Assembly: GCF_000001735.4 (NCBI RefSeq)
Contig: NC_003076.8
Span: 5,766,001 to 5,830,000, forward strand
DNA: 64,000 nucleotides
From: Arabidopsis thaliana
Lineage: Eukaryota; Streptophyta; Magnoliopsida; Brassicales; Brassicaceae
Direction: 5' to 3'
This document shows, in pieces, positions 1 through 11,715 of this stretch. Position 1 is the stretch's first letter. Every line of letters begins with the position of its first letter. Position numbers and translations under genes: made by a program. A model generated the notes under the pieces. That model was not told where the DNA came from and searched no databases. It saw only the letters and a list, made by a program, of their open reading frames with translations.

Positions 1-1378
1 AGGGAAGTGAGGGACCTGGAGAGTGTAAGTAAAAGAGATAAGAAGGAAGAGAGGCAGGCCATTATAATTTCGCATGTGTTTTCTTCTCTATTCTTTCTTT
101 TCCAAATTATTTCATTTTTATTACTATAACTTTATTGAATTTCTGATCCAAGTTACAAAAAATTCGTCGCTCTGATAAGGGCGTGTAGTTTTTGTTTAAT
201 GGTCCAATGGACTGTCATAGTCTATTAAACTATTTTTTAATACCCACTAAATGTTGAATTTAGAGTTTCTAGAATTATTAAATTGGGTGCTGCAGTAGAT
301 ATTAGTCATATCATATGACCTATATTGATAACCCAAATAGTTCTTCTCGAGAAATGGAACTTGTAAACTCCGAAAGTAACAGCCCGTTTTCTTCAAGTAT
401 CTTGTTTCTATAACAAAATTTTAACTAGTTAACGTGACATACTGTAATAATTTTACTGACAAAATTTGATATTTATTTTTTTAAATGATACTATCTCCTA
501 ATAATTTGTTTGCCGAAATGGTATAAAATAATACTAATTTTTAAAAAAGTTTGAGAAGAAAATAGAGGTCCCGATAGAAGTACAGCTCAAAGTATTGCAG
601 TTAGGGAGACAACGTGACCAACCTCACGGTCGACATGTGGCGGCAGTCGACATTAGGTATCAGACGTCTACAACATTACGTTGCTTTCTTATTATTATTA
701 TGTTTTCATTTCTTTATGTGTGTAAATTGAATTTTATTCCCCATACCAAAAACATCATTTTAAACATGATAGTTACATATATAGAAGATTTTTATAATAG
801 AGTAGAACTGAACATAAAAATAGATTTCACTCTTGAATTAGTTTGTTGGTCTAAGTACAAATGGCTTATTATTTTCCGTTTTGTGAAAATAATGTATAAT
901 CCTGTATAAAATAAAGTTTCGAGTAATTTTATATGACTTAGCGAATGAATACACAAGCTAAATATATTAGTATATTACCCTTCGTTCGTTGATATATTGG
1001 CAATTTTGAGGGAAACAAATAAATGACGAGACTATTTAATGGCCGGATACGTTTTGAAATGTTACCCAAGTTACTTTCTCGACATTTTAGGCGGATGATC
1101 CATTGACTAATTATCCTCTTAATTATTCGAACAATAAAAAAAACTACACTATCCAAAACGTGTGGTAAGAAGATATTTATCCACAATGTTCCGTAAATAT
1201 CTCATTTATTTACATTTTGAAACCTATCATCAAACTAAGTAACCAACCCTGAAATATTTAGTCAATTATCTTACAAAAGAAACTCAACAAATCCCCTATC
1301 ATTGTGACAAAAACCCTTGATTTCACTCTCTATATATACTTAATGATCTTCCTAAAACACAGTCACAACGAAATAAGC
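1..1378. other. AT-rich intergenic region
   Basis: I see no convincing gene here. The open frames at 595-909 and 938-1186 have AT-driven composition and no recognisable domain. The last 60 bases hold a TATA-like stretch (TATATATA at 1331-1338) that fits a promoter for the downstream glycosidase. The opening purine-rich 60 bases could be the leader of a gene outside the window, but nothing proves it. Confidence 0.6.
1331..1338 (+). promoter_or_regulatory. TATA box of the GH5 gene
   Basis: TATATATA lies about 40 bases upstream of ATG 1379. This spacing predicts a very short leader and argues for the 1379 start. Confidence 0.5.
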
Positions 1379-3719
1379 ATGGCAAAAGCAATCGCTTTAA
1401 CTGTCTTTTTGTTCTTATTCTTGTCATTAATATCTCTAACCCTAGCAACAGATTATCCACTATTCACAAAGTCTCGATGGATCGTAAACAACAAGGGCCA
1501 CCGCGTGAAGCTAGCTTGCGCGAACTGGCCTTCGCACCTCAAGCCAGTGGTAGCAGAGGGGCTGAGCAGCCAGCCAATGGATTCAATATCGAAAAAGATA
1601 AAAGACATGGGATTCAATTGTGTTAGGCTCACTTGGCCACTTGAATTAATGATTAATGACACTTTAGCCTTTAATGTTACCGTGAAACAATCATTTGAGA
1701 GATATGGATTGGATCATGAGCTTCAAGGGATTTACACTCACAATCCATACATTGTCAATACTCCTCTCATCAATGTCTTTCAGGTATAAATACATAATTA
1801 ATCATGTGATTCTAGTATTACATAATTTCTTCAACTCAAACAAAAACTATTCTTTTCATGTTCAATTAAAAATCCATGGTTTTTAAATAAGTCATTTGTG
1901 ACTGAAAAATATGACTAAAACATGTTTTATCTTATATTGCAATAATGATTATTTTTCCATTTCTTTTCAGATCTGATCATCGTTGTAATGAAAAAAATAT
2001 ATTTCACATGCTTCTTGTTTTTACTATATGATATCTTCTAACGCAAGGCAACATGTTTGTGTAGGCTGTGGTGTATAGTCTTGGGAGGCATGATGTGATG
2101 GTGATACTTGACAACCACAAGACCGTACCGGGGTGGTGTTGTAGCAACGATGACCCGGACGCGTTCTTTGGCGACCCAAAATTCAACCCGGATCTATGGA
2201 TGTTGGGTCTTAAGAAGATGGCCACAATATTTATGAACGTGAAAAACGTTGTTGGTATGAGCCTGAGGAATGAACTTAGAGGCTACAATCATACATCAAA
2301 AGATTGGTACAAGTACGTATTTATAAATTCCATTTTCATTTATTTATCATAACGCCCATGTGAAGCTTGAAGGCCAAGGAAATTAATACACGTTAATTAT
2401 CTGTCTATTTTAGATCTTAACAGATTATATTCCGTTGTGCTATACATAATTAAATCCACAATAATAGTTAAGTACAAGTACATTAAAAAATATATATTTA
2501 TATTGGTTAATATAGGAATCCAATGTCCATCAATTTAACAACAAGAATCAACGCATATAAATAATAAATTAACTTGATTCTAACCTTTTTTTAAATAGAA
2601 AAAATGATTATTATTTTTCCACATGTAGGTACATGCAAAAAGGAGCAGAAGCAGTGCATACATCAAACCCTAACGTACTGGTCATACTCTCAGGGCTTAA
2701 CTTCGATGCTGACCTAAGTTTCTTAAAAGATCGTCCAGTGAATCTTAGCTTCAAGAAAAAACTTGTCTTGGAGCTTCATTGGTATTCTTTCACTGACGGT
2801 ACTGGTCAATGGAAGTCACACAATGTCAACGACTTTTGCAGCCAAATGTTCTCTAAGGAGCGTCGTACCGGCGGTTTTGTTCTCGACCAAGGCTTTCCTT
2901 TGTTCTTGAGCGAGTTTGGGACCGATCAAAGAGGTGGCGATCTTGAAGGAAACAGGTTCTCGACCAAGGCTTTCCTTTATAATTACATTTAGATATTTGC
3001 TTACCAATCAAAGCTTAAAGTACTTTTATCAACCGTATACCATTAGGTACATGAATTGTATGTTGGCATGGGCGGCCGAGAAAGATTTGGATTGGGCGGT
3101 TTGGGCGGTTACGGGAGTTTATTATTTCCGCGAAGGCAAACGTGGTGTAGTTGAAGCTTACGGTATGTTAGATGCGAATTGGCATAATGTTCATAACTAT
3201 ACTTATCTCCGTAGGCTCTCCGTCATTCAACCACCGCACACAGGTATTCATCAATCTTGCTTGTAATTTAACCAGATTATTATTACATATAGTTTGATGT
3301 AAATTTAATAAACAGGACCCGGTGTAAAGCACAATCATCACAAGAAAATATTTCATCCGTTAACCGGACTCTGCCTAGTGAGAAAGTCACACTGCCATGA
3401 GTCCGAGCTCACGTTAGGTCCATGCACAAAGGACGAACCGTGGAGCTATTCTCATGGAGGCATACTTGAGATCAGACGCGGTCACAAATCTTGCTTAGAA
3501 GGAGAAACAGCGGTCGGAAAAAGTGTGAAACTTGGCAGGATATGCACAAAGATTGAGCAAATATCGGCCACAAAGATGCATTTGTCGTTCAACACTAGTG
3601 ACGGTTCGTTGGTATGCTTAGACGTGGATTCGGATAACAATGTTGTTGCTAATTCTTGCAACTGTTTGACCGGAGATACTACTTGTGAACCTGCAAGCCA
3701 ATGGTTCAAAATCTTCTGA
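1379..3719 (+). CDS. Secreted GH5 family glycoside hydrolase (cellulase-like)
   Basis: Five exons join as 1379-1783, 2065-2312, 2629-2955, 3047-3243 and 3316-3719, giving 526 residues. The N-terminus is a signal peptide (MAKAIALTVFLFLFLSL...), so the protein should be secreted to the cell wall. GH5 features are visible: the acid/base glutamate in SLRNELRG (about residue 205) and the nucleophile in LFLSEFGTD (about residue 313). After the barrel, residues from about 400 form a cysteine-containing region like the ricin-B-like tail of plant GH5 proteins. I chose ATG 1379 because a TATA box lies about 45 bases upstream, and upstream in-frame ATGs at 1304 and 1343 fall before or too near the likely transcription start. 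The natural substrate of this plant branch is not certain; mannan or other beta-glucan are possibilities. I recall this as At5g17500. Confidence 0.9.
2879..2978 (+). repeat. 23-bp direct repeat across exon 3 and intron 3 of the GH5 gene
   Basis: The 23 bases at 2879-2901, starting GTTCTCGACCAAGG, recur exactly at 2956-2978. The first copy is coding. The second begins at the GT of the intron 3 donor (exon 3 ends at 2955). Confidence 0.85.
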
Positions 3720-4517
3720 GGTTTATTTGTTGATTTAAGCTAAGAGAGAATAAATGTCTAATTAGGATTAGTGAATTGTTTAGTTATTCTACGTTTCCCT
3801 TCATAAGCTTCGTCCTCTGTGTTTTTATGGCAGAGAGAAGAAACAATTCTCCGAAACGATGACGATTTTGTATTGCCTTACTTCTTCACAAAGTTAACTC
3901 AAAACTTTTTAGGTTAGAACCCTAAAGCATTAATATTACCCTAGTTTTCATATTATCTTTTAAGGAAAAAAAACAAACAAAATTAGACCAATTTGATGAG
4001 AAAGTATGCAAAAATCCTCCACCTGAGGATTAAATTTGTGTAACTATTACAATCTTTTCACATATCACAATCAATCATTCCATACATGGCCAATACATAA
4101 CCAATACAATTCTGTAATAGTAACTTACATATGATAATCTATTTTAGCTACTAAGCTTTACTATCTGGATCTCTTACACCTTCTACAAGATTCGGTTACT
4201 AGGTAACCAGCCTCTCCATCTCCATGTATCATGAAGACACTAATCATCAACATGTAATGCACACATCTAACTTATGCTACAAAACATCAAACAGATACAA
4301 GAAATGCTTACTTGGAACCATCATTGGTAATTCAGATAGCGGAGAGCAAGAGTATCATTAGGCTTTGAGTCTGACTATCAGATACCCATATACTTGACCT
4401 GAACCTGGCATATATAGCAGCTTGAAACTATAGAAATTGGAGTGATATCAAGAGCAACTGTAATTTCCTTTCCAGTTTCTAATACATGAGACTGCAAATA
4501 GTCTTCACCTTGGTCAT
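3720..4517. other. Convergent 3' regions of the GH5 and BRIP2 genes
   Basis: About 800 bases separate two convergent stop codons. The region is AT-rich, probably holds both 3' UTRs, and shows no further gene. Confidence 0.6.
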
Positions 4518-6343
4518 TTACCGGCTATTCAAATCAAATTCTCCTGCTTCACGCCAGTTTTCTTGTTCCCCTGTCTCTCCATTCTCATTCTCCTCATCAT
4601 TCAAGAAATCTTCTGAAGGTTCCTTGTCCTCTCTCTGACTGTTGTTTCCCCATCCATTCATCATCTCATCAGGGTTCATGTTACGTCCCTGTTCTCCCAT
4701 CTCGTGGCTAAGCTGAATATTGCTGCCCTGATTTCCAACCGCATTAGCCCTTAATGGGTTACGAGCCATTATCTCAGCATGAGATTGAGACTGTCCAGCT
4801 TGAGCTAAAGCCGCCATCCGCAGCTTAGCCTCCTGAGCCTCCCGGCCAGCCTTCTCCCTATCCATTTCTGCTTTCAGTTCAATCAACGCTTTCCTTTCAT
4901 CTTGTAGCAAAGCTTGTTCTACCATCAACCTTTCCTCAGATCTGAATTCTCCCATAGCTCTCTTTCGAGTTATTATGTTAAAAGCTAGTGCTTGCTTCTC
5001 AAACGTTGCCGTGAATTCAGCAACTTTCGCAGCAATGTTGTTATCCCATTGTTGAGAGCGGGACAAGGCCTGGCCTGTTGGGTCTGAATCAAGGATTCTA
5101 TCATCCTCTTCTGCTTCGTAATCTGCTACGACATGATAAGGTAATAATCTGCACAGGTTGTAAGAATACACGCAATGTGAGTAGTGACCGCAGTAAACCA
5201 GAAACAGAATGTTCAAACAAGGCAATGGATCTATCTAGCAATTATAAACCTAATATTACGTCAATAGAACCTTTTCACACAGATATGGAAGAAGACAGGT
5301 AACAAAAATAGCAAGAATAATTAGTAATATCCACGGAACTCAGTAATGTTTCTCAACACTCAAAAGGAGGTATTTATAGCTTTTACGAGAAAAGACAGGA
5401 CGTAATTCCAAATTGATCTCAAAGAAATGAGGACCATGCAGAGATGCCACATCAAACTCAGAGAGAAGAACAGGATCTCTTATACTTATAGACAGGGAAA
5501 ATATAACAGATGCAGCATCTACCTTTTTCAGAAAGATACCTATTCAAGAAACTCATGCTTCCAGTAGACAAAGATCCCGTTTTTAATCTATAGTCACAAT
5601 CTATAGTTGACCAAAAGGCTAACATATAGTATCATTCTAATTCTACTACCAAATAGGACAACAGAAAGCCTCAGGGCGACTCCTAAGGAGATAACAACTC
5701 AAAACCCAAAAAAACGTGATAGATCATTAAATTCAATTATTAATAGATAGATCAATGTTTGATATCATTAAATTGAGACTAGAAAACTATACTAATTGCT
5801 GCGGCTTTGATGAATTTCATCAAAAGTATATAAAGTTTGATAATTTGCATTTGATACAACAAACCTCTCGCAAGCATCTTCGAGAGAAGAGAAGGGTTGT
5901 TTAAAATTGGGGTGACAAACACGCCAAGCGTCCTGATAAGCGCATTGAAGCTCGATGTGATTCAATGGCCTCATCAATTTCTGCTGCTGCTGCTGTTGTT
6001 GTTGTTGCTGCATCATCTGCTGACTCGATACATTCTGCTGCTGCTGCTGTTGAAAATTCGGTGTCTGCTGTCCCAAATTAGGGTTAGGGGTAGGATTCTG
6101 CTGAGGCGGAGGATTAATGGGTCGGTTCTGAATCAACCCCGGTGGCCGGAGATGCACGTCGATGTTCGACGGGAATCTAGACATTGCTGCTTGTTGCTGT
6201 TGTTGTTTTTGCAATTGCTGCAATAGAAGCATTTGTTGTTGTCTCTGTTGTTGTTGTAGTTGGTGTTGATAGAGAAGTTGTTGTTGTTGCTGCTGCTGCT
6301 GAGGATTGTTGTTACCTCCCAATGGTGGCTTCGTGTCCTCCAT
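4518..6343 (-). CDS. BRIP2: GLTSCR-domain SWI/SNF (BRAHMA complex) subunit BRIP2
   Basis: Two exons on the minus strand, 6343-5865 and 5148-4518, give 369 residues. Residues 1-125 are extraordinarily rich in glutamine, encoded by long CAG/CAA runs, with proline and asparagine between. Residues about 130-245 form a GLTSCR-type conserved region that includes QDAWRVCHPNFKQPFSSLED and LLPYHVVADYEAEEDD and then a charged coiled-coil. This matches the Arabidopsis BRAHMA-interacting proteins, nuclear subunits of SWI/SNF chromatin remodellers. The C-terminus is acidic. Exon 1 donor and exon 2 acceptor restore ...DACER/LLPYHV..., the expected domain sequence. The glutamine codon runs are a natural place for length variation between accessions. 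Upstream lie two site II elements. I recall this as At5g17510. Confidence 0.88.
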
Positions 6344-6467
6344 TTTTGCTTTCTTTCTCTTTTAGGGATTCTATTTTGGGATTCTAGGGTTTTTCGGGGA
6401 AATGTTCTTCGCCGTGAATAATGGTTGTCTTGTCTAAGTGAGAGAAGAAAGAGGCTTGTGATTTATC

Positions 6468-6487
6468 TGGGCCAATCTAATTGGGCT
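6468..6487 (-). promoter_or_regulatory. Site II elements upstream of BRIP2
   Basis: TGGGCC at 6468-6473 and TGGGCT at 6482-6487 form a pair about 130 bases upstream of the BRIP2 start. Such elements are bound by TCP factors and are common in housekeeping plant promoters. Confidence 0.4.
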
Positions 6488-6533
6488 TTTATGATTAAAG
6501 ACCACAAATATTAAGCCAACTAATCAGACTAAA

Positions 6534-6587
6534 CCGGGAAAACGATAGCCAAAGCTGAACCCGGGAAAACGATAGCCAAAGCTGAAC
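6534..6587. repeat. Perfect 27-bp tandem repeat, two copies
   Basis: The unit starting CCGGGAAAACGATAGCC occurs at 6534-6560 and again at 6561-6587 without mismatch, between the BRIP2 promoter and the MEX1 3' end. Confidence 0.9.
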
Positions 6588-6795
6588 CGAGAATGTTTCG
6601 ATTTTGATTTTTGACCGTTCAATATCAAAAGTTATTTTTGATATCAGACATTATTTTACTATATGATTCAAGTAAAAAAATACATGAAATTACAGAGTAG
6701 TTGTCTTATAACCCTTAGGAAAAAAGAATGAAAATACATGTAATCTCTATGGACTTGCTTGAACAAAGGGCGTTTATGGCGTGTACATTCATTCA

Positions 6796-9231
6796 TTACG
6801 GTCCAAAAACAAGTTCTTTCAAAGATCTAAACGGCGAGTTGTGACCATAAGCCACTGCATCTCTCCACAAAGCCAGTCCTGTTTCATACAAATGGGGGAA
6901 GAAACGGTTAAATGCGTTCAGAGAGTGATTTATGAACATCTCACACTTGAATATATGGTGGAAAACAAAAATGGAACGATGATAATGTAAGAGAGAGTAT
7001 CTGTGAAGTAACCAACCTATCCATGAGATCAAACCAATTGTAGCTGCCACGAAGAATGACTGGCTGGTGCAATTTACCCTGTGGAGAATACCGGATTATC
7101 GATAAACTCATTTACTTGTGACAAAAGAGAGTTGTGTGCAAGGGTTCTTACAGGTATAAGCAAAGAATATTTCCATATCCATAAAAGAGAGTTGCCCATA
7201 GCGAACCAGTGAGCCTGCGTCATGGTTTAATGAATATCAAGCAGTTTTTTTACTACGGGTGAATATAGTTTAAGCTGAAAGGTTTCGAATTGAGAGAGCT
7301 TATATTTACCACATCAAATCACGGATAAATAGTGCTCGAGGGATCATAAGCCCGTTTCCCATCATCGAGAGCAACATTGTGATTGACGATAAGCCTTTTA
7401 TGTTGTCCGGGTTTAGAAAATTTGTCCACTGAAGTGTAGAAGAACATCAGATATCCAATAGGGAAAGAGCAATTAGGAGAAAGTTCAAAGAACGAGAGAA
7501 AAAATGAGTTGTTATACCATTTGGGAAACTGGCATCCACATGAACATAAGAGTTGCTGTCCATCCAGATAAAGACCCTACAAACCTAACACCTTTCTCTG
7601 AAAGTTTCCCAGTTCGAGCCTGCATTCTTACCAGTAGGTAGTTAAGAGAAAAGAAGAACACTTATCCATATAAACAACTACACATCTTAACAGTTGTTTT
7701 GAAGGATCTACGAAACCAGGAATTAGTTGTCAGAGAATCCTAATACAGACTTGGAGAAAAAGCATCAAGGCCACCATTTTTTTTTTCTATAAAAAAGAAA
7801 ACTCCTATTTCCTGACATAGTTTTTTTTGTTCATAAAGCCCAATAACAACACGAGGACTGAAGCGAAATTGCAATGAAAGAGATTCGGCATCCAACACTT
7901 AGCTCAATGCAAATGGTTACAATATTACCCAAGCTAATAATATGAAAACTTGTTAAAAAGGTTTCGAGATAATCTCCTAGAGGCTAAAAGTGACTGATAT
8001 GACTAACCAATGTCAACACGTTACTTACAGATAAAATTATGGGGGGAAAGTAAAAAGTTTTTGAAAGCTTACCATGATTATAGCTGCCACAGCAATACCA
8101 AAAGCAGTTGTCCCAGGCAAGATACTGTTTGGTACAAGAGGGACAAATGTTGACCACATGATCTGCAATTTTCAAATTCGAAGTGTCGAATTAATTAAAA
8201 CAAGTGTCTAGTCTAATGCCTTTGGAATACATGTCAATGGAATCCACTGAGCAAACCCAAAACTTAAAAAGGGAAAAGAGTAGTAAAGAGAGATTACTTG
8301 AGGAAGAACGGAGAGTCCACCAATAGTGATAACGTCTTCCCACAGTTGCCACACAGTTTTGCTAAGCTTACCGAAATAGTACAAACAGTTCACAATGAGA
8401 CCGATGGTGACAACAGCTGAAGTAGCAACAAAATACTGAATAGGCATTGCTTCAGCCATTGTGAGCTGTGCAAGCACAATGTGAGTAGAGACCACTCCCA
8501 GTGTTTGCACCACAGCTGCTTCTTTTTCTCTCTTCTTAGCAAAATAAGAAAGCAACGAAAGGTTTCCTAACAAACCAGTCAACATTCCCTGTATCCAAAA
8601 AACAAACTCTAGCAGTTTCAGATTCTATCTATCACATCCACTAAATCCCCTGTAGAAAAAACTGATCTATGTAATATAATATCTTTCATTACCAGCCATG
8701 GGACAGCCGAAAGAGCGGTATTGTTTCCCGCCAAAAGATTCTGGGTATTGAGGATGATCTGAGGCAATTGGAGCATGAGAAACGGAATGTTTGCTCCACC
8801 GGAGAACTTGGCCGTCCATGAGTCCCATTCTTGGTATTCCTTAAATTTCCCCAAACCTGGATTTCCCTTTGAGAAAAAACCCAAAATAAAAAACATCCAC
8901 CAACCAAAAATTAACAAAATTGAGCGTTTGATTTTAGAATTCATATGCTCAGAAATTCAAACCGCACCTGCTGATTCTCGTGAGGGAAGTCGGAGTCCGA
9001 GTCCGATTCCGAGTTAATTGAACGAACAGGAACGAGTCGGCGAGTCGAAACAATGGAATTCCACCGAGTCAAGCCATTGACGCCGGAACAAGAGACAGCA
9101 CCACCGATAGACGCACGCTTTAGAGGCAGGCTAGAGAGCCGGGATGTAAAAACGAAGGAAGAGCGAGGAGAACACGGGAATATCAATACACGATCACCAC
9201 CGAGAGACGTCGCGATGGCTTTACCTTCCAT
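6796..9231 (-). CDS. MEX1: Chloroplast envelope maltose exporter MEX1 (RCP1)
   Basis: Nine minus-strand exons (9231-8968, 8866-8693, 8588-8298, 8162-8073, 7619-7518, 7428-7310, 7214-7152, 7078-7017, 6878-6796) give 415 residues. This is the known length of Arabidopsis MEX1, which exports maltose from the chloroplast during night-time starch breakdown. The first roughly 85 residues are Ser/Arg-rich and lack a membrane segment, as expected for a transit peptide. The rest is a polytopic membrane protein with helices such as NIPFLMLQLPQIIL and TATLMFMWMPVSQM. The 5' half (exons 1, 2 and most of 3) lies inside a perfect 2-kb duplication, so a truncated second copy sits upstream (see 10244-11231). 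This copy keeps all exons and should be the functional one. It is divergent from the phosphohexomutase gene. I recall it as At5g17520. Confidence 0.93.
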
Positions 9232-9715
9232 GGGAATGTGAGAGAATTATTGTAGTACTTGGGTTTGGAACAGAGAGGAGGAAGAAGAAGGGTACATCAG
9301 TGAAATCATGTAAGTGAGAGTGTTCTTGGGCCGGGAAAGAGATGCACGTGGACGGTTGGTATTATCGTTAATTGTAGCAATGATCATGTGCTCTTTTGTA
9401 TTGATCCTAGATTTTGTTTTCTTCAAGTTTCGGTAACAGAGGATATAAAAATTGAGTCAAAACTAGAAGAAAAATTCAAAAACACGAATATCTTTTGAAA
9501 TGGCTTGAAACCCAATAGCTTTGGCTAGAGAAAAGTCCATTATGTTGTGTAAGCCCATTATCTCACAAACGTCTTTTGCCAAAAACACAATTCTCAACAA
9601 CTACACAATCGAAGTCGAACTCTCAGGATTCAATCTTGATACCAAAGAGAAACAGAAATAAACTAACATCATCGCTACTGTCGCCTATAATCTTGTGAGC
9701 TCTTTATCGTCTTCA
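9232..9715. promoter_or_regulatory. Bidirectional promoter, copy 1
   Basis: About 485 bases separate the MEX1 ATG (9231, minus) from the truncated phosphohexomutase ATG (9716, plus). A site II element TGGGCC lies at 9327-9332 and a G-box CACGTG at 9345-9350. This copy drives intact MEX1 on one side and the truncated gene on the other. Confidence 0.55.
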
Positions 9716-10362
9716 ATGGAAGGTAGACTTTCTTAAATGAATTGCTTTTGATAATTTTCAGTTTTCATTAGTCGATTGTGTAGTCGAGCTTCCAAAGCTG
9801 GATCCTTCAAAATTCCTTAGTGTTGGTGTTTGATTCAGTTCGATGATGTAAAAACTCAAATAAGAGTGATTCTAGAATGGGAAATTTTCTATAGAAAGGT
9901 AGACTCTGTTCTGCTGTCTCATTTTGAAGTTTTCCTTTTTGGATTACCAAACCTGCTAGCTTCTTACTCAATTTCACCTTTTTAGCAATCAATTTTTTCA
10001 TCTGTTGACTTGAAAATTTCCGGGAAGTTTTATGTTTGAAATTGAGAGAAAGTGGGGTTTTTTTTTTGTTTTCAGGAAAGGTTTTCCAAAACTTTAATGT
10101 AGTACAGAGCTGCTACCGACAAAATAAGCAGTTTAAGACACGATACCAAAGAGAACCTGACCTGTTCATGTCTACTTTACTTCCCTGTCCAAGAGAGAAG
10201 ATGGCATTTAACCTCAACTCTTCCATGCGTGCCCACACTTTGTCTAAATACCAGTTTGTTCTTTCAAAGCAAAGAACTTTTTACTGCAATGGTCCGTTCT
10301 AGGCTTCTTTAGTATTTTTTTCCCGGCATCAAATTTTTTATAGCCCTGCATTTGTGTATTGT
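9716..10362 (+). pseudogene. Truncated 5' copy of the phosphohexomutase gene
   Basis: The segment carries exon 1 (9716-9722, ATGGAAG) and exon 2 (10076-10291), identical to the intact gene 2 kb downstream. The duplication junction at 10362/10363 cuts intron 2, so exons 3-18 with every catalytic motif are missing. What follows is MEX1 in antisense orientation. Any product would be little more than the transit-peptide region. Reading through the intron 2 donor gives a stop shortly after NGPF (10302). I infer it is non-functional as an enzyme, though the promoter copy is complete and a transcript is possible. Confidence 0.8.
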
Positions 10363-11231
10363 TAAGCTTACCGAAATAGTACAAACAGTTCACAATGAGA
10401 CCGATGGTGACAACAGCTGAAGTAGCAACAAAATACTGAATAGGCATTGCTTCAGCCATTGTGAGCTGTGCAAGCACAATGTGAGTAGAGACCACTCCCA
10501 GTGTTTGCACCACAGCTGCTTCTTTTTCTCTCTTCTTAGCAAAATAAGAAAGCAACGAAAGGTTTCCTAACAAACCAGTCAACATTCCCTGTATCCAAAA
10601 AACAAACTCTAGCAGTTTCAGATTCTATCTATCACATCCACTAAATCCCCTGTAGAAAAAACTGATCTATGTAATATAATATCTTTCATTACCAGCCATG
10701 GGACAGCCGAAAGAGCGGTATTGTTTCCCGCCAAAAGATTCTGGGTATTGAGGATGATCTGAGGCAATTGGAGCATGAGAAACGGAATGTTTGCTCCACC
10801 GGAGAACTTGGCCGTCCATGAGTCCCATTCTTGGTATTCCTTAAATTTCCCCAAACCTGGATTTCCCTTTGAGAAAAAACCCAAAATAAAAAACATCCAC
10901 CAACCAAAAATTAACAAAATTGAGCGTTTGATTTTAGAATTCATATGCTCAGAAATTCAAACCGCACCTGCTGATTCTCGTGAGGGAAGTCGGAGTCCGA
11001 GTCCGATTCCGAGTTAATTGAACGAACAGGAACGAGTCGGCGAGTCGAAACAATGGAATTCCACCGAGTCAAGCCATTGACGCCGGAACAAGAGACAGCA
11101 CCACCGATAGACGCACGCTTTAGAGGCAGGCTAGAGAGCCGGGATGTAAAAACGAAGGAAGAGCGAGGAGAACACGGGAATATCAATACACGATCACCAC
11201 CGAGAGACGTCGCGATGGCTTTACCTTCCAT
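10244..11231 (-). pseudogene. Chimeric, truncated MEX1 copy
   Basis: Exons 11231-10968 and 10866-10693 are exact copies of MEX1 exons 1 and 2. Exon 3 starts at 10588 but loses its donor at the duplication junction and reads into antisense phosphohexomutase sequence to a stop at 10244. The resulting frame is open, about 260 codons: about 221 MEX1 residues (transit peptide plus the first membrane helices) and about 39 foreign residues beginning NNTQMQGYKK. The normal MEX1 polypeptide has 415 residues, so more than half of the carrier is missing and maltose transport is unlikely. I class it as a partial gene with an intact promoter; it could still be transcribed. I have a weak memory that the reference annotation lists a second MEX1-like locus here. 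Confidence 0.75.
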
Positions 11232-11715
11232 GGGAATGTGAGAGAATTATTGTAGTACTTGGGTTTGGAACAGAGAGGAGGAAGAAGAAGGGTACATCAG
11301 TGAAATCATGTAAGTGAGAGTGTTCTTGGGCCGGGAAAGAGATGCACGTGGACGGTTGGTATTATCGTTAATTGTAGCAATGATCATGTGCTCTTTTGTA
11401 TTGATCCTAGATTTTGTTTTCTTCAAGTTTCGGTAACAGAGGATATAAAAATTGAGTCAAAACTAGAAGAAAAATTCAAAAACACGAATATCTTTTGAAA
11501 TGGCTTGAAACCCAATAGCTTTGGCTAGAGAAAAGTCCATTATGTTGTGTAAGCCCATTATCTCACAAACGTCTTTTGCCAAAAACACAATTCTCAACAA
11601 CTACACAATCGAAGTCGAACTCTCAGGATTCAATCTTGATACCAAAGAGAAACAGAAATAAACTAACATCATCGCTACTGTCGCCTATAATCTTGTGAGC
11701 TCTTTATCGTCTTCA
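11232..11715. promoter_or_regulatory. Bidirectional promoter, copy 2
   Basis: Exact duplicate of 9232-9715, with TGGGCC at 11327-11332 and CACGTG at 11345-11350. It drives the intact phosphohexomutase to the right and the chimeric MEX1 fragment to the left. Confidence 0.55.

Noticed and set aside
5980..6310. Short repeated units that could suggest a CRISPR or satellite array
   Set aside because: They are CAG/CAA glutamine codons in frame with the BRIP2 protein.
7518..7619. Apparent one-base frameshift in MEX1 exon 5
   Set aside because: It came from my miscounting across the 7560/7561 line break. Re-reading gives 102 bases and an uninterrupted 415-codon frame.
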